Assembly (NCBI GenBank): GCA_029862975.1
Contig: JAOTWP010000006.1
Span: 1 to 64,000, forward strand
Reading direction: 5' to 3'
DNA length: 64,000 bases
Origin: Acidobacteriota bacterium
Lineage (GTDB): Bacteria; Acidobacteriota; Thermoanaerobaculia; Multivoradales; JAHEKO01
The notes beneath the pieces are model-generated. The model had not been told where the DNA came from. It saw only the letters and a program-made list of their open reading frames with translations, and made no database searches. Below, piece by piece: positions 57,480 to 64,000 of the stretch; position 1 is the first letter of the stretch, and each line of letters begins with the position of its first letter. Position numbers and translations under genes: made by a program.

Positions 57480-60164
57480 ATGCACTTGTATCGACCGAGG
57501 TTTTCGAGTGGGGTTGTTTTCCTGGCTTCGTGCTGCGTCGCTGCGGCCGCGTCCGGTGCTCCCAGCCCGGGCCTGGGGGCCGCCGACGTCGCCTACCGAT
57601 ACGTGGCGGCGAACCAGCAGAGGCTGGGTCTCGATGGCTCCGACGTCGGCGAGATGGTCGTGTCCAGCCAGGTCGCCAGCGAGCACAACGGCGTGACCCA
57701 CGTCTACCTGCAGCAGCGCTATCGCGGGATCGACGTGTACAACGGAATCCTCAACGTCAACGTCCTCGCGGGCGAGGAGGTCCTCGGCGCGGGCAACCGC
57801 TTCGTCAGCCGCATCGCGGCAGCGGCCGGCCGGCAGAATGCTCGCCGGACGGCCCTCGAAGCGACGCTCGTGGCGGCCGGCCACCTCGAGCTCGCCGCCC
57901 GGCAGCCGTTCACGGTCCTCGACACCCTGGGCGGGGCGTCGCGCCGGACGACGATCTCCGACGGCGGCGTCGCCGCTCGGCCGATCGACGCGCGGCTGGT
58001 GTGGTACCCGGTCGACGGCGCCGTGCGCCTCGCGTGGAGCCTCGAGATCGAGGAGGCGGCGAGCCCGCACTGGTGGATCGCCTTCGTCGACGCGACGACC
58101 GGCGCGTTTCTGGGCGCGGAGGACCTGACGATCCAGGAGTCCGCCGCCGCCATCGCCGGCGCGATCGAGCGGGCTCCGGCGCGGCGGGTGGCGACTCCCG
58201 CGGCTCCGCCCGCCCCGCTGGCGGACGGCGCCAGCTACAACGTGTTTCCGCTGCCGCTGGAAAACCCCAACGACGGCGGCCGCCAGCTGGTGACCGACCC
58301 GGCGGAGCTCACGGCCTCGCCCTTCGGCTGGCATGACACCGACGGCGTCGATGGCGCCGAGTTCACGAGGACCCGCGGCAACAACGTGCACGCCTACGTC
58401 GACGCCGAGCTCCCCAACAACGTACCGGATCCGGACAGCGATCCCGACGGCGGGCCCGGGCTGGTCTTCGATTTCCCGCTCGACCTGACCCAGGATCCCG
58501 CGACCTACCGTCCGGCGGCGGTGACGAACCTCTTCTACTGGAACAACGTCATGCACGACGTGTCCTACGCCTACGGCTTCACCGAGGCGGCGGGCAACTT
58601 CCAGGAGAACAACTACGGCAACGGCGGCCTCGGCGGCGACTACGTGCGCGCCGAGGCGCAGGATCGCAGCGGCACGGACAACGCCAACTTCGCCACCCCC
58701 CCGGACGGGAACCGGCCGCGGATGCAGATGTACCGCTGGCTCAGCCCCTTCGCCCAGCTGGTGACCGTCAACTCGCCGCCGGCGATCGCCGGCGTCTACG
58801 TCGCCAACCCCTCCAACAACGGAGGCACGGCCAACGGTCTGACCGCCGATCTCGCCCTCGTGGACGACGGCGTCGCCCCCACGGACGACGCCTGCGAGCC
58901 CGTCGCGAACGATCTGACGGGCAAGATCGCGCTGATCCGGTGGAGCGGGGGGCTGTGCAACTCGAGCGCCTTCGTCGCCAACGCCGCCAACGCCGGGGCC
59001 GTCGCGGCGATCATCATCGACGTCACCGACATCCCGTACACGAACTTCGGGGGTAGCGGCCTGATTCCGTCGGTCGCGGTGGGGCAGACCCACGGCAACC
59101 TCTTCGCGAGCACGCTCGCCGGCGACACGGTCAACGCCACGATCGACGACAACCCCGATTCCGTCGACCGCGACAGCGACCTCGACGCCGGCGTCATCGC
59201 CCACGAGTACGGGCACGGCATCTCCATCCGGCTCACGGGCGGCCCCCTGGTCGTGAACTGCCTCAACAACGCCGAGCAGATGGGCGAGGGGTGGAGCGAC
59301 TGGTTCGCCCTGACCTTGACCGCCGATCCGTCGGACACCGGCTCGATGCCGCGCGGGATCGGGACCTACGTGATCTTCCAGGACCCCGACGGCAAAGGCA
59401 TTCGCAACACGCCGTACAGCACGGACACGAGCATCAATCCGTCGACCTACGCGTGGGTGGCCGATTCCCTGAACGTCAGCCAACCGCACGGCATCGGCTA
59501 CGTCTGGAACACGATGCTCTGGGAGGTCTACTGGAACCTGATCGACCGCCACGGCTTCAACCCCGACGTCTACGCCGACTGGTCGACGGGCGGCAACAAC
59601 CTGGCGATGCAGCTGGTGATGGACGGCTTCAAGCTGCAGGTGTGCCGGCCGGGCTTCGTCGACGGGCGCGACGCCATCCTCCTCGCCGACCTCGTCCTGA
59701 CGGGTGGGGTCAACGAGTGCGAGATCTGGCGAGGCTTCGCCAAGCGCGGCCTCGGCGCGAGCGCCGACCAGGGGCTGTCGACCAGCCGGTTCGACGGCGT
59801 GGAGGCCTTCGACCTGCCGGCCGCTTGCATGGCGGCCGACTTCGGCGGCTTCCAGGCGCCGGTCAGCGATCCGCCGGCGGTCAACCACGTCAACGCGGGC
59901 TCGACCATCCCGGTCAAGTTCCTGTTGAGCGGCGTCGAGGGGCTGCCGCCGGTCGACAACCAGCAGGTCGACTGCGAGACGCTCGAGCCGACCGGTGAGG
60001 TGCCCCAGGCTCCGGCGACGCCCGGCAACACGGGCTTGAAGCGCAAGGGAGACTCCTTCCACCTCAACTGGCAGACCGATCCCAGCTGGTTCGGCACCTG
60101 TCGCAAGCTCACGGTGCGGATTCCCGCGCCGAGCGACGGCGTCGCGTACTTCAGCTTCTTCTAG
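57480..60164 (+). CDS. Secreted M36 (fungalysin) metalloprotease with PA and PxKF domains
   Basis: This protein of about 894 residues starts at ATG 57480 or TTG 57486; the GAGGAG site favours the latter by spacing. A signal segment (SGVVFLASCCVAAAASGAP) is followed by an FTP-type propeptide (residues about 35-210) and the M36 catalytic domain, with YWNNVMHDVSYAYGFTEAAGNFQ and HEYGHGIS near residue 573, then the third ligand in EQMGEGWSDW. A PA (protease-associated) insertion sits between (LIRWSGGLCNSSAFVANAANAGAVAAII). The last 90 residues form a PxKF domain (AGSTIPVKFLLSG), a frequent ending of secreted proteins. It probably digests extracellular protein. It lies downstream of the ECF sigma/membrane pair. 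Confidence 0.93.
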   Translation: MHLYRPRFSSGVVFLASCCVAAAASGAPSPGLGAADVAYRYVAANQQRLGLDGSDVGEMVVSSQVASEHNGVTHVYLQQRYRGIDVYNGILNVNVLAGEEVLGAGNRFVSRIAAAAGRQNARRTALEATLVAAGHLELAARQPFTVLDTLGGASRRTTISDGGVAARPIDARLVWYPVDGAVRLAWSLEIEEAASPHWWIAFVDATTGAFLGAEDLTIQESAAAIAGAIERAPARRVATPAAPPAPLADGASYNVFPLPLENPNDGGRQLVTDPAELTASPFGWHDTDGVDGAEFTRTRGNNVHAYVDAELPNNVPDPDSDPDGGPGLVFDFPLDLTQDPATYRPAAVTNLFYWNNVMHDVSYAYGFTEAAGNFQENNYGNGGLGGDYVRAEAQDRSGTDNANFATPPDGNRPRMQMYRWLSPFAQLVTVNSPPAIAGVYVANPSNNGGTANGLTADLALVDDGVAPTDDACEPVANDLTGKIALIRWSGGLCNSSAFVANAANAGAVAAIIIDVTDIPYTNFGGSGLIPSVAVGQTHGNLFASTLAGDTVNATIDDNPDSVDRDSDLDAGVIAHEYGHGISIRLTGGPLVVNCLNNAEQMGEGWSDWFALTLTADPSDTGSMPRGIGTYVIFQDPDGKGIRNTPYSTDTSINPSTYAWVADSLNVSQPHGIGYVWNTMLWEVYWNLIDRHGFNPDVYADWSTGGNNLAMQLVMDGFKLQVCRPGFVDGRDAILLADLVLTGGVNECEIWRGFAKRGLGASADQGLSTSRFDGVEAFDLPAACMAADFGGFQAPVSDPPAVNHVNAGSTIPVKFLLSGVEGLPPVDNQQVDCETLEPTGEVPQAPATPGNTGLKRKGDSFHLNWQTDPSWFGTCRKLTVRIPAPSDGVAYFSFF

Positions 60165-60176
60165 GCAGCTCATCTC

Positions 60177-60212
60177 CCCCCGGGGGCGCCGTGACCGCGG
60201 CGCCCCCGGGGG
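60177..60212. terminator. Perfect 14-bp GC hairpin after the M36 gene
   Basis: CCCCCGGGGGCGCC, an 8-base loop, then the exact complement GGCGCCCCCGGGGG. It starts 13 bases after the M36 stop. No U-tract follows, so it may act as a Rho-independent terminator with weak release, or as an mRNA 3-prime stabiliser. Confidence 0.6.
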
Positions 60213-60305
60213 ATTGCGGCCTGCGCCGCCGGCCGCGGTCTCGCCCCGGGGACGAGGCCGCGGCTGTTACCATGGGCTCCTACCGATCGCAGGAGGAATC
60301 GACTC

Positions 60306-61013
60306 ATGGTCAGGAGACGACTGGCAAGCTGCACTGCGTTCCTGGTGGTGGCCCTGTGCGCCGCGGCGCCGGGCTCGTCACAGCCCGGGCAAGGGGGAGA
60401 ACGAACCATCTTCTCGTCGGAGGGCGTGCCGCTCTCGACCACCCTCCCGACACCGCCGTCGCTGTACCCGGCGCCGCCGCTCGGACCGGTGGTGACGATC
60501 GACCTGTGGTGCTGCGGCGCCGACCCGCTGTTCTGGAGCGTGAACACGGACTTCTTCTGGGCGACCGCCTTCGACACCAACGACATCGTCGCGACCCACG
60601 TCGTGACCGAGGTGCTGTGGTTCGCCGACGGCGGCGAGGACGAGCAGTACTGGATCGCCCAGGACAACGGCGCCGGCCTTCCCGATCCCACGACCGCCGT
60701 CTTCCTGGGCTCCCAGAGCGTGCCGCCCTCGGGCGGGATGTGGCAGTCGTTCGACGCCAGCGCCGCCGGGGCGACCGTCGATCCGGGGCTGGTCTACTGG
60801 TTCATCCGCGCCGCGCCCGGCCAGGGATTCGACATGACCTGGCAGAGCACGGTCAATCCGGCCCCGCCGGTGGTGGACCCGGTGGCCATCACCATGGACT
60901 TCAACGGCGTGTGGTTCAAGTGGGTCACGGGACAGGGCTGGCACATGGAGTACGAGATCCGCGGCGTGCCCGAGATCATCCCGGTCGAGGTGATCGAGTT
61001 CGAGGTCGAGTAG
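60306..61013 (+). CDS. Exported hypothetical protein
   Basis: This 235-residue protein starts at ATG 60306, with AGGAGGAAT upstream. A signal peptide (ASCTAFLVVALCAAAPGSSQ) is followed by a mature domain rich in Trp, Phe and Asp (VVTIDLWCCGADPLFWSV, DEQYWIAQDN, FDMTWQS, FNGVWFKWVTGQGWHMEYEI). It has a beta-sandwich look and a WCC pair. It resembles secreted proteins with a PEP-CTERM-like body but has no sorting signal at the C-terminus. Function unknown; it belongs to a run of secreted proteins from 57.5 to 63.5 kb. Confidence 0.75.
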   Translation: MVRRRLASCTAFLVVALCAAAPGSSQPGQGGERTIFSSEGVPLSTTLPTPPSLYPAPPLGPVVTIDLWCCGADPLFWSVNTDFFWATAFDTNDIVATHVVTEVLWFADGGEDEQYWIAQDNGAGLPDPTTAVFLGSQSVPPSGGMWQSFDASAAGATVDPGLVYWFIRAAPGQGFDMTWQSTVNPAPPVVDPVAITMDFNGVWFKWVTGQGWHMEYEIRGVPEIIPVEVIEFEVE

Positions 61014-61038
61014 CGGCCGCGGACCTCTCCGGGGGGCT

Positions 61039-62058
61039 CTACGGGATCACCTCCTTGACGGAGGGCACGCAGAGCCGCTTGATCTTCCACTTGACCCGCA
61101 GCTCCTGCTCGCCGAACTGGTTGCCGACCAGAACGTCGAGGTTGACCTTGCGGGTGGAGAACACGTCGTAGCAGACGAGGTGATCCGTGGGGTTGGCGAC
61201 GCCTTCGCCGTTTTTGTCGGCCGGCGTGCAGATCTCGCGGGCCTTGCCCACCACGACGCCGTCCTCGGCGGTGAACTGGTCGACCAGCGAGACGACCGTC
61301 GGGGGCATGGCCGTGTTCTCGTTGACCATGTAGCAGTCGAAGTGCTCGAGCCCCCCCGCGACCGGACACGGGAAGACCAGGATGTCGTGCCAGTAGTTCC
61401 ACTGGCCGACGAAGCCGGGGAGGTTGTTGGGCAGCGGGATGCCGCCCTGGGCGACGCCGCTCTCGTCGAACTCGAAGGAGACGACCTGGGTGAGGTCGAT
61501 GCCTCCGTCCCAGTAGCCCGTCGCTCCCGCCTGGCCGGGGCCTCCGGAGGCGGCGACGGTCAGCGTCGTGGCGACGTCGGGCGGCAGCCCGCCCGCTCCG
61601 ACCGGCGAGCGCCAGCCTTTCATCACGCCGTTCACGTCCCTGAGCGAGAACGAGATGCTCGTCATCCCCGATCGCGGCCAGGCGGTGAGGGTGATGCACA
61701 TGCCGGTGAAGTCGGGATCCTCGGGCAGCACCAGGTCCCAGGCGGCGATGATCTCGCCGGTGTCCCCCGGATCCCCCCAGCTCATCAGCAGGCCGGGGTG
61801 AGGATCGACGTCCCCCTCCGGCGTCACGAGCTCGTCCAGAAGGAAGAGCTGCGACGGCCGGAAGGCGTCCTCCTGCCCGGGATGGAGCCCCTCGAGCCCT
61901 TCGTTCCACTCGACGACCGGCAGGAACTGCGCCTGCTCCCAGTCGGCAAGCGAGGTCAGATGGATGTCGACCGGCTCGGCCAGAGCCGGGCCCGCCAGCG
62001 CCAGCACCAGCGCGGCCAGGAGCCCTGTCGGAAGCAGCCTGCGGTGGGTCTTGCTCAT
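61039..62058 (-). CDS. Exported protein with C-terminal DUF7450-like domain
   Basis: This 339-residue protein starts at ATG 62058, with GAGGAGAC upstream. The signal peptide ends ALAEP. Residues 25-230 are a beta-rich domain (SLADWEQAQFLPVVEWNEG, then GDPGDTGEIIAAWDLVLPEDPDFTG). The last 110 residues (FDCYMVNENTA, VSLVDQFTAEDGVVVGKAREICTPADKNGEG, HLVCYDV, VGNQFGEQELRV, RLCVPSVK) match a Cys-paired domain repeated in many acidobacterial exported proteins and commonly labelled DUF7450; the label is from memory. It is probably extracellular. It converges on the exported protein at 60306-61013, with stops 25 bases apart. Confidence 0.75.
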   Translation of the reverse strand: MSKTHRRLLPTGLLAALVLALAGPALAEPVDIHLTSLADWEQAQFLPVVEWNEGLEGLHPGQEDAFRPSQLFLLDELVTPEGDVDPHPGLLMSWGDPGDTGEIIAAWDLVLPEDPDFTGMCITLTAWPRSGMTSISFSLRDVNGVMKGWRSPVGAGGLPPDVATTLTVAASGGPGQAGATGYWDGGIDLTQVVSFEFDESGVAQGGIPLPNNLPGFVGQWNYWHDILVFPCPVAGGLEHFDCYMVNENTAMPPTVVSLVDQFTAEDGVVVGKAREICTPADKNGEGVANPTDHLVCYDVFSTRKVNLDVLVGNQFGEQELRVKWKIKRLCVPSVKEVIP

Positions 62059-62670
62059 CGTCTCGTCTCCTCGGTGGCGCCACCCCGGGATTGGGATGCG
62101 CTCGGCGGCCGGCAGCTCGGCGCTCCGGCCTTCACCCTTCGGCAGCTCGGCGATCTTGGATCTTCGTGGCGGGTCATCCGTCGCGCAGAAGCGAGGACCC
62201 GTGGCTTTGCGACACTGGCTTTGACCAGCTGTGCCGTTGTCGGAGCGTCTTGTAGCTATACACAATGCAGAGTCTGCCACCAGACCCGAAGGGGCAGGCG
62301 GACCCACCCACCCCTAGAGCTAGCCAGCGCCCGGGACCGACGCGCCCGGGGAGGCCTTGCCGCTCGAGGGCCGTCGAGGGCCAGGACCAGCACCTCGGCC
62401 CGGCCTCGGTCCTCGCTCGAATAGCTGAGGAAGATGTCGCTCACCGCGCTCCTGTCGCTCCGAGGCTTGATGGACGCTCGGGGAGGGGCCGCCGGCGCCC
62501 CCGCTCATGACTCCCAGGCCGATGGGCGCAGTCTACCGCGGTCTACTGCCGCATCTCCGGGGACCACGCCGGCACACGCAGCGCTCTCGGACCCTCCGGT
62601 GACTCCGGCGATGCCCGTCTCGCTCGACGTCTTCTACAGGGGGCCGCGTGACGCGTTCGAGCGTCGCATC
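62059..62670. other. Gene-poor interval with a TIR remnant
   Basis: There are 612 bases between the DUF7450-like gene and the lipoprotein gene. Apart from the TIR-domain remnant at 62256-62444 no coding signal is convincing. A short AT-richer patch (TAGCTATACACAATG, about 62251-62265) stands out in the GC-rich background, and TCTACCGCGGTCTAC near 62533 is a short near-palindrome. Plus-strand open frames here read as Pro/Arg/Ala-rich noise. Confidence 0.45.
62256..62444 (-). pseudogene. TIR domain N-terminal fragment
   Basis: From GTG 62444 (GGAGCG upstream) the frame reads MSDIFLSYSSEDRGRAEVLVLAL. This is the standard first strand and helix of a bacterial TIR domain (D-I-F-L-S-Y-S-x-x-D-R). 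It then turns into GPRAARPPRARRSR noise. In the next frame the sequence continues as TALERQGLPG, matching the A-L-E-R-Q-G that normally follows, so a frameshift has occurred. No further TIR blocks or effector domain are found. This is a broken NADase or signalling gene. Confidence 0.6.
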
Positions 62671-63453
62671 CTAGCCCCCGCAGACATCCTCGTACCGGCT
62701 TCCGGGGTCGTGCAGAGCCGCCCCGAGACTCTTCAGGGCAGGCTCAGGGGCCAGCTCGGCGGGCAGGTCGGGCAGCGCCATCAGGCCGGTGACCTCAGCC
62801 TCTACGGTGGCCCGGTCGTCGCAGAAGCAGCGGGCCGCCCCCAGCTGCTCGATGGCTTTGCGGAGCGGCTCTCGCAGGGCCTCCTGGAGACAGGGTTCGG
62901 CGCTCGACCAGGCGGACCCGAGCGCTGCAAGGGACGCATGCGCGGCGCCGGGGCTGGCGCAGCCGCCCAGGTCCCAGGTCTGCACGATCCAGACGCGGTG
63001 AGGGTCTCCCAGGAGCTTGCCCGCCGCCTCGATTACACTGCGGGAGGCCGCCCCCGGCGGCATTCGCCCGGCCAGATCACCGAAGTCCGGCCAGGCGTAG
63101 AAGGTGGCGGCCCCACTCGCCAGCCCGATCGTGGGAAGGGCCTGGTCGAGTTGGTCCACGTCCTCTAGGAAGCGCGCGAACGCGGGGTCGCCGAAGTGCG
63201 CGTCCCGGACGTCCAGCAGGTGCAACCCCAGGTCGGCGGACAGGGGCAGCGCCTCGGCGAGGAGGGCGCACACCAGCTCCAGGTCGCCGCCCGCCGACAG
63301 GGACGAGGCTCGATGAACGGCGACCCGTTCCGCGAGAGTCGGGGGTAGCTCGAGCCCAGGGGGGGCTACCCAGGGCTCGACGTCCGGCGAGTCGAGAGCC
63401 TGGGCCCCGGGGTTCGCACAGCCCCAGGCCAGCACCAGGAGGGTCAGGAACAT
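62671..63453 (-). CDS. Hypothetical lipoprotein
   Basis: This 260-residue protein starts at ATG 63453. It has a short lipoprotein signal (MFLTLLVLAWGCANPGAQA, lipobox L-A-W-G-C, Cys 12). The mature part is mostly helical and acidic, with scattered Cys in the second half (GGCASPG, EPCLQEAL, ARCFCDD, EDVCGG) that may form disulfides. No family is recognised. Its start lies three bases after the stop of the M15 peptidase gene, so the two form an operon and may act together at the cell envelope. Confidence 0.7.
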   Translation of the reverse strand: MFLTLLVLAWGCANPGAQALDSPDVEPWVAPPGLELPPTLAERVAVHRASSLSAGGDLELVCALLAEALPLSADLGLHLLDVRDAHFGDPAFARFLEDVDQLDQALPTIGLASGAATFYAWPDFGDLAGRMPPGAASRSVIEAAGKLLGDPHRVWIVQTWDLGGCASPGAAHASLAALGSAWSSAEPCLQEALREPLRKAIEQLGAARCFCDDRATVEAEVTGLMALPDLPAELAPEPALKSLGAALHDPGSRYEDVCGG

Positions 63454-63456
63454 GTC

Positions 63457-64000
63457 TTACGGCAGCACGAAGTGGGGGCGATCCGCGGCGTGCAAGTTAT
63501 GCACCATCCCCGCGCCGGTGGCGAGGCTGTCGATGCACGGCTCCTCGCCCGCGGCAGGTCCCGGCGCCTGCACGCCCTCCGGGAGCGGGAGCCCGCATTG
63601 CTGGAGGGTCACGCCGGCAGGGAGGGTCCAGGCGATGTCGACCGCATTGCCCAAGCGATGCCGGGAGACCTGGGCCACGGGCCGGTCGACCGCCAGTTGG
63701 TGATTCGTCATCTCCGCGGTTACAGCGGCTCGTATGACGTCACACTCAGGCCCCGGGTGGTTCTGAAGCTCGCGGGCCCGGTCCCAGACCTCCCGGAGGT
63801 GGTCCTGGTAGGCCTGTGGTCGGTATGCCGACGTCAGGGTGGCCGTCCCGCCGGCGCCCTGGATGGCCCCGATGAGAGCGTTGGATGCGTTCTGGAGCGT
63901 GCCGCCGTCGTTGGGCCAGACAATCCGCTGCCCGCCCTCCATGAGGAGTGCCTCGGCGTCCGTGATAGCGGTCAGTGGCTGCACGGGGCATACGGCGGGC
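63457..64000 (-). CDS. M15 family metallopeptidase (D-Ala-D-Ala carboxypeptidase-like), 5-prime end possibly outside window
   Basis: This is a zinc peptidase of the VanY/peptidase M15 fold. TLTSAYRPQAYQDHLREVW is the first block, SRHRLGNAVDIAW carries the His and Asp zinc ligands (S-x-H-x2-G-x-A-x-D-I), and HNLHAADRPHFVLP supplies the final His. A GTG at 63984 gives 175 residues, but the frame stays open to the window edge, so an N-terminal signal or extra domain may lie beyond 64000. It likely trims peptidoglycan peptides in the periplasm. The lipoprotein gene follows after three bases. Confidence 0.82.
   Translation of the reverse strand, partial: PAVCPVQPLTAITDAEALLMEGGQRIVWPNDGGTLQNASNALIGAIQGAGGTATLTSAYRPQAYQDHLREVWDRARELQNHPGPECDVIRAAVTAEMTNHQLAVDRPVAQVSRHRLGNAVDIAWTLPAGVTLQQCGLPLPEGVQAPGPAAGEEPCIDSLATGAGMVHNLHAADRPHFVLP

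Noticed and set aside
60177-60212. Riboswitch or structured RNA upstream of the exported protein at 60306
   Set aside because: It is a single perfect hairpin directly after the M36 stop with no further conserved-looking structure; a terminator or 3-prime stabiliser is simpler.
62434-63168. 244-codon plus-strand open frame over the lipoprotein gene
   Set aside because: It is antisense to the lipoprotein reading frame, which has a lipobox, operon context and normal composition; the plus frame is Gly/Arg/Pro-rich shadow.

Overview
The window is very GC-rich, densely coded DNA from a bacterium. Several features suggest an Acidobacteriota-type genome (for example Thermoanaerobaculia or Vicinamibacteria): BNR-repeat exported proteins, fungalysin-type M36 proteases, PxKF and FG-GAP secreted proteins, multihaem cytochromes, and ATGA/GTGA start-stop overlaps inside operons. 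This placement is an inference from gene content; there is no rRNA or other phylogenetic marker in the window.

Left part (1-9144): the end of a penicillin-acylase-type gene, then a tightly overlapped minus-strand operon coxM-coxS-amidase-fdrA-DUF1116-coxL-coxG. It joins a three-subunit molybdenum hydroxylase of the CO-dehydrogenase form II type (active-site loop YRGAGR) to an amidase and to homologues of two subunits of the allantoin-pathway oxamate carbamoyltransferase (FdrA/AllF and YlbE/AllG). A catabolic route for a nitrogen compound, probably cyclic, is the best reading.

9.2-11.4 kb is an accessory stretch. It holds a brnT-brnA toxin-antitoxin pair, then an ECF sigma factor with a Cys-containing tail flanked by three very small proteins: a divergent CC-motif protein, a hydrophobic 67-residue protein and a 52-residue His/Cys-rich membrane or lipoprotein candidate. 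The same bipartite motif, CGACC-N12-GTGTATCCC, lies upstream of the divergent small gene and of the downstream small genes, so this looks like a self-contained sigma-factor regulon.

11.5-20.4 kb: an MDR oxidoreductase, an SLC12-like cotransporter, and a cyanophycin operon (cyanophycinase, cyanophycin synthetase and an extra stand-alone Mur-ligase-like protein). 20.6-26.6 kb: an alkaline-phosphatase/sulfatase-superfamily lipoprotein and a large BNR-repeat protein. 26.6-29.8 kb: two paralogous polytopic glycosyltransferase-like proteins around an exported protein built from 11-residue repeats. 30-36 kb: an orphan CheR, an M3 peptidase, and a redox module (monohaem cytochrome c, 11-haem cytochrome c, cytochrome b). 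36-42 kb: an exported protein, a TonB-dependent receptor, a patatin, a PilZ-zinc ribbon protein and a pectin-acetylesterase-family protein. 42.5-46 kb: a YbaK-type deacylase and an ACP-acyl:AMP ligase-PlsC fusion. 46-53.5 kb: a dihaem exported protein, an ACT protein, a methyltransferase, a GT39-like protein and an FG-GAP protein. 53.6-64 kb: a sigma54 activator, a Phd-VapC pair, an ECF sigma/membrane-protein pair next to a secreted M36 protease, further secreted proteins, a lipoprotein and an M15 peptidase cut by the window edge.

Degraded genes are visible: two C-terminal PIN-domain (VapC) fragments and an N-terminal TIR-domain fragment. No tRNA, rRNA, CRISPR array or intact insertion sequence was seen. 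Starts were chosen from Shine-Dalgarno sites, stop-start overlaps and family N-termini; two genes (the amidase and vapC) lack any ATG/GTG/TTG at the expected position.
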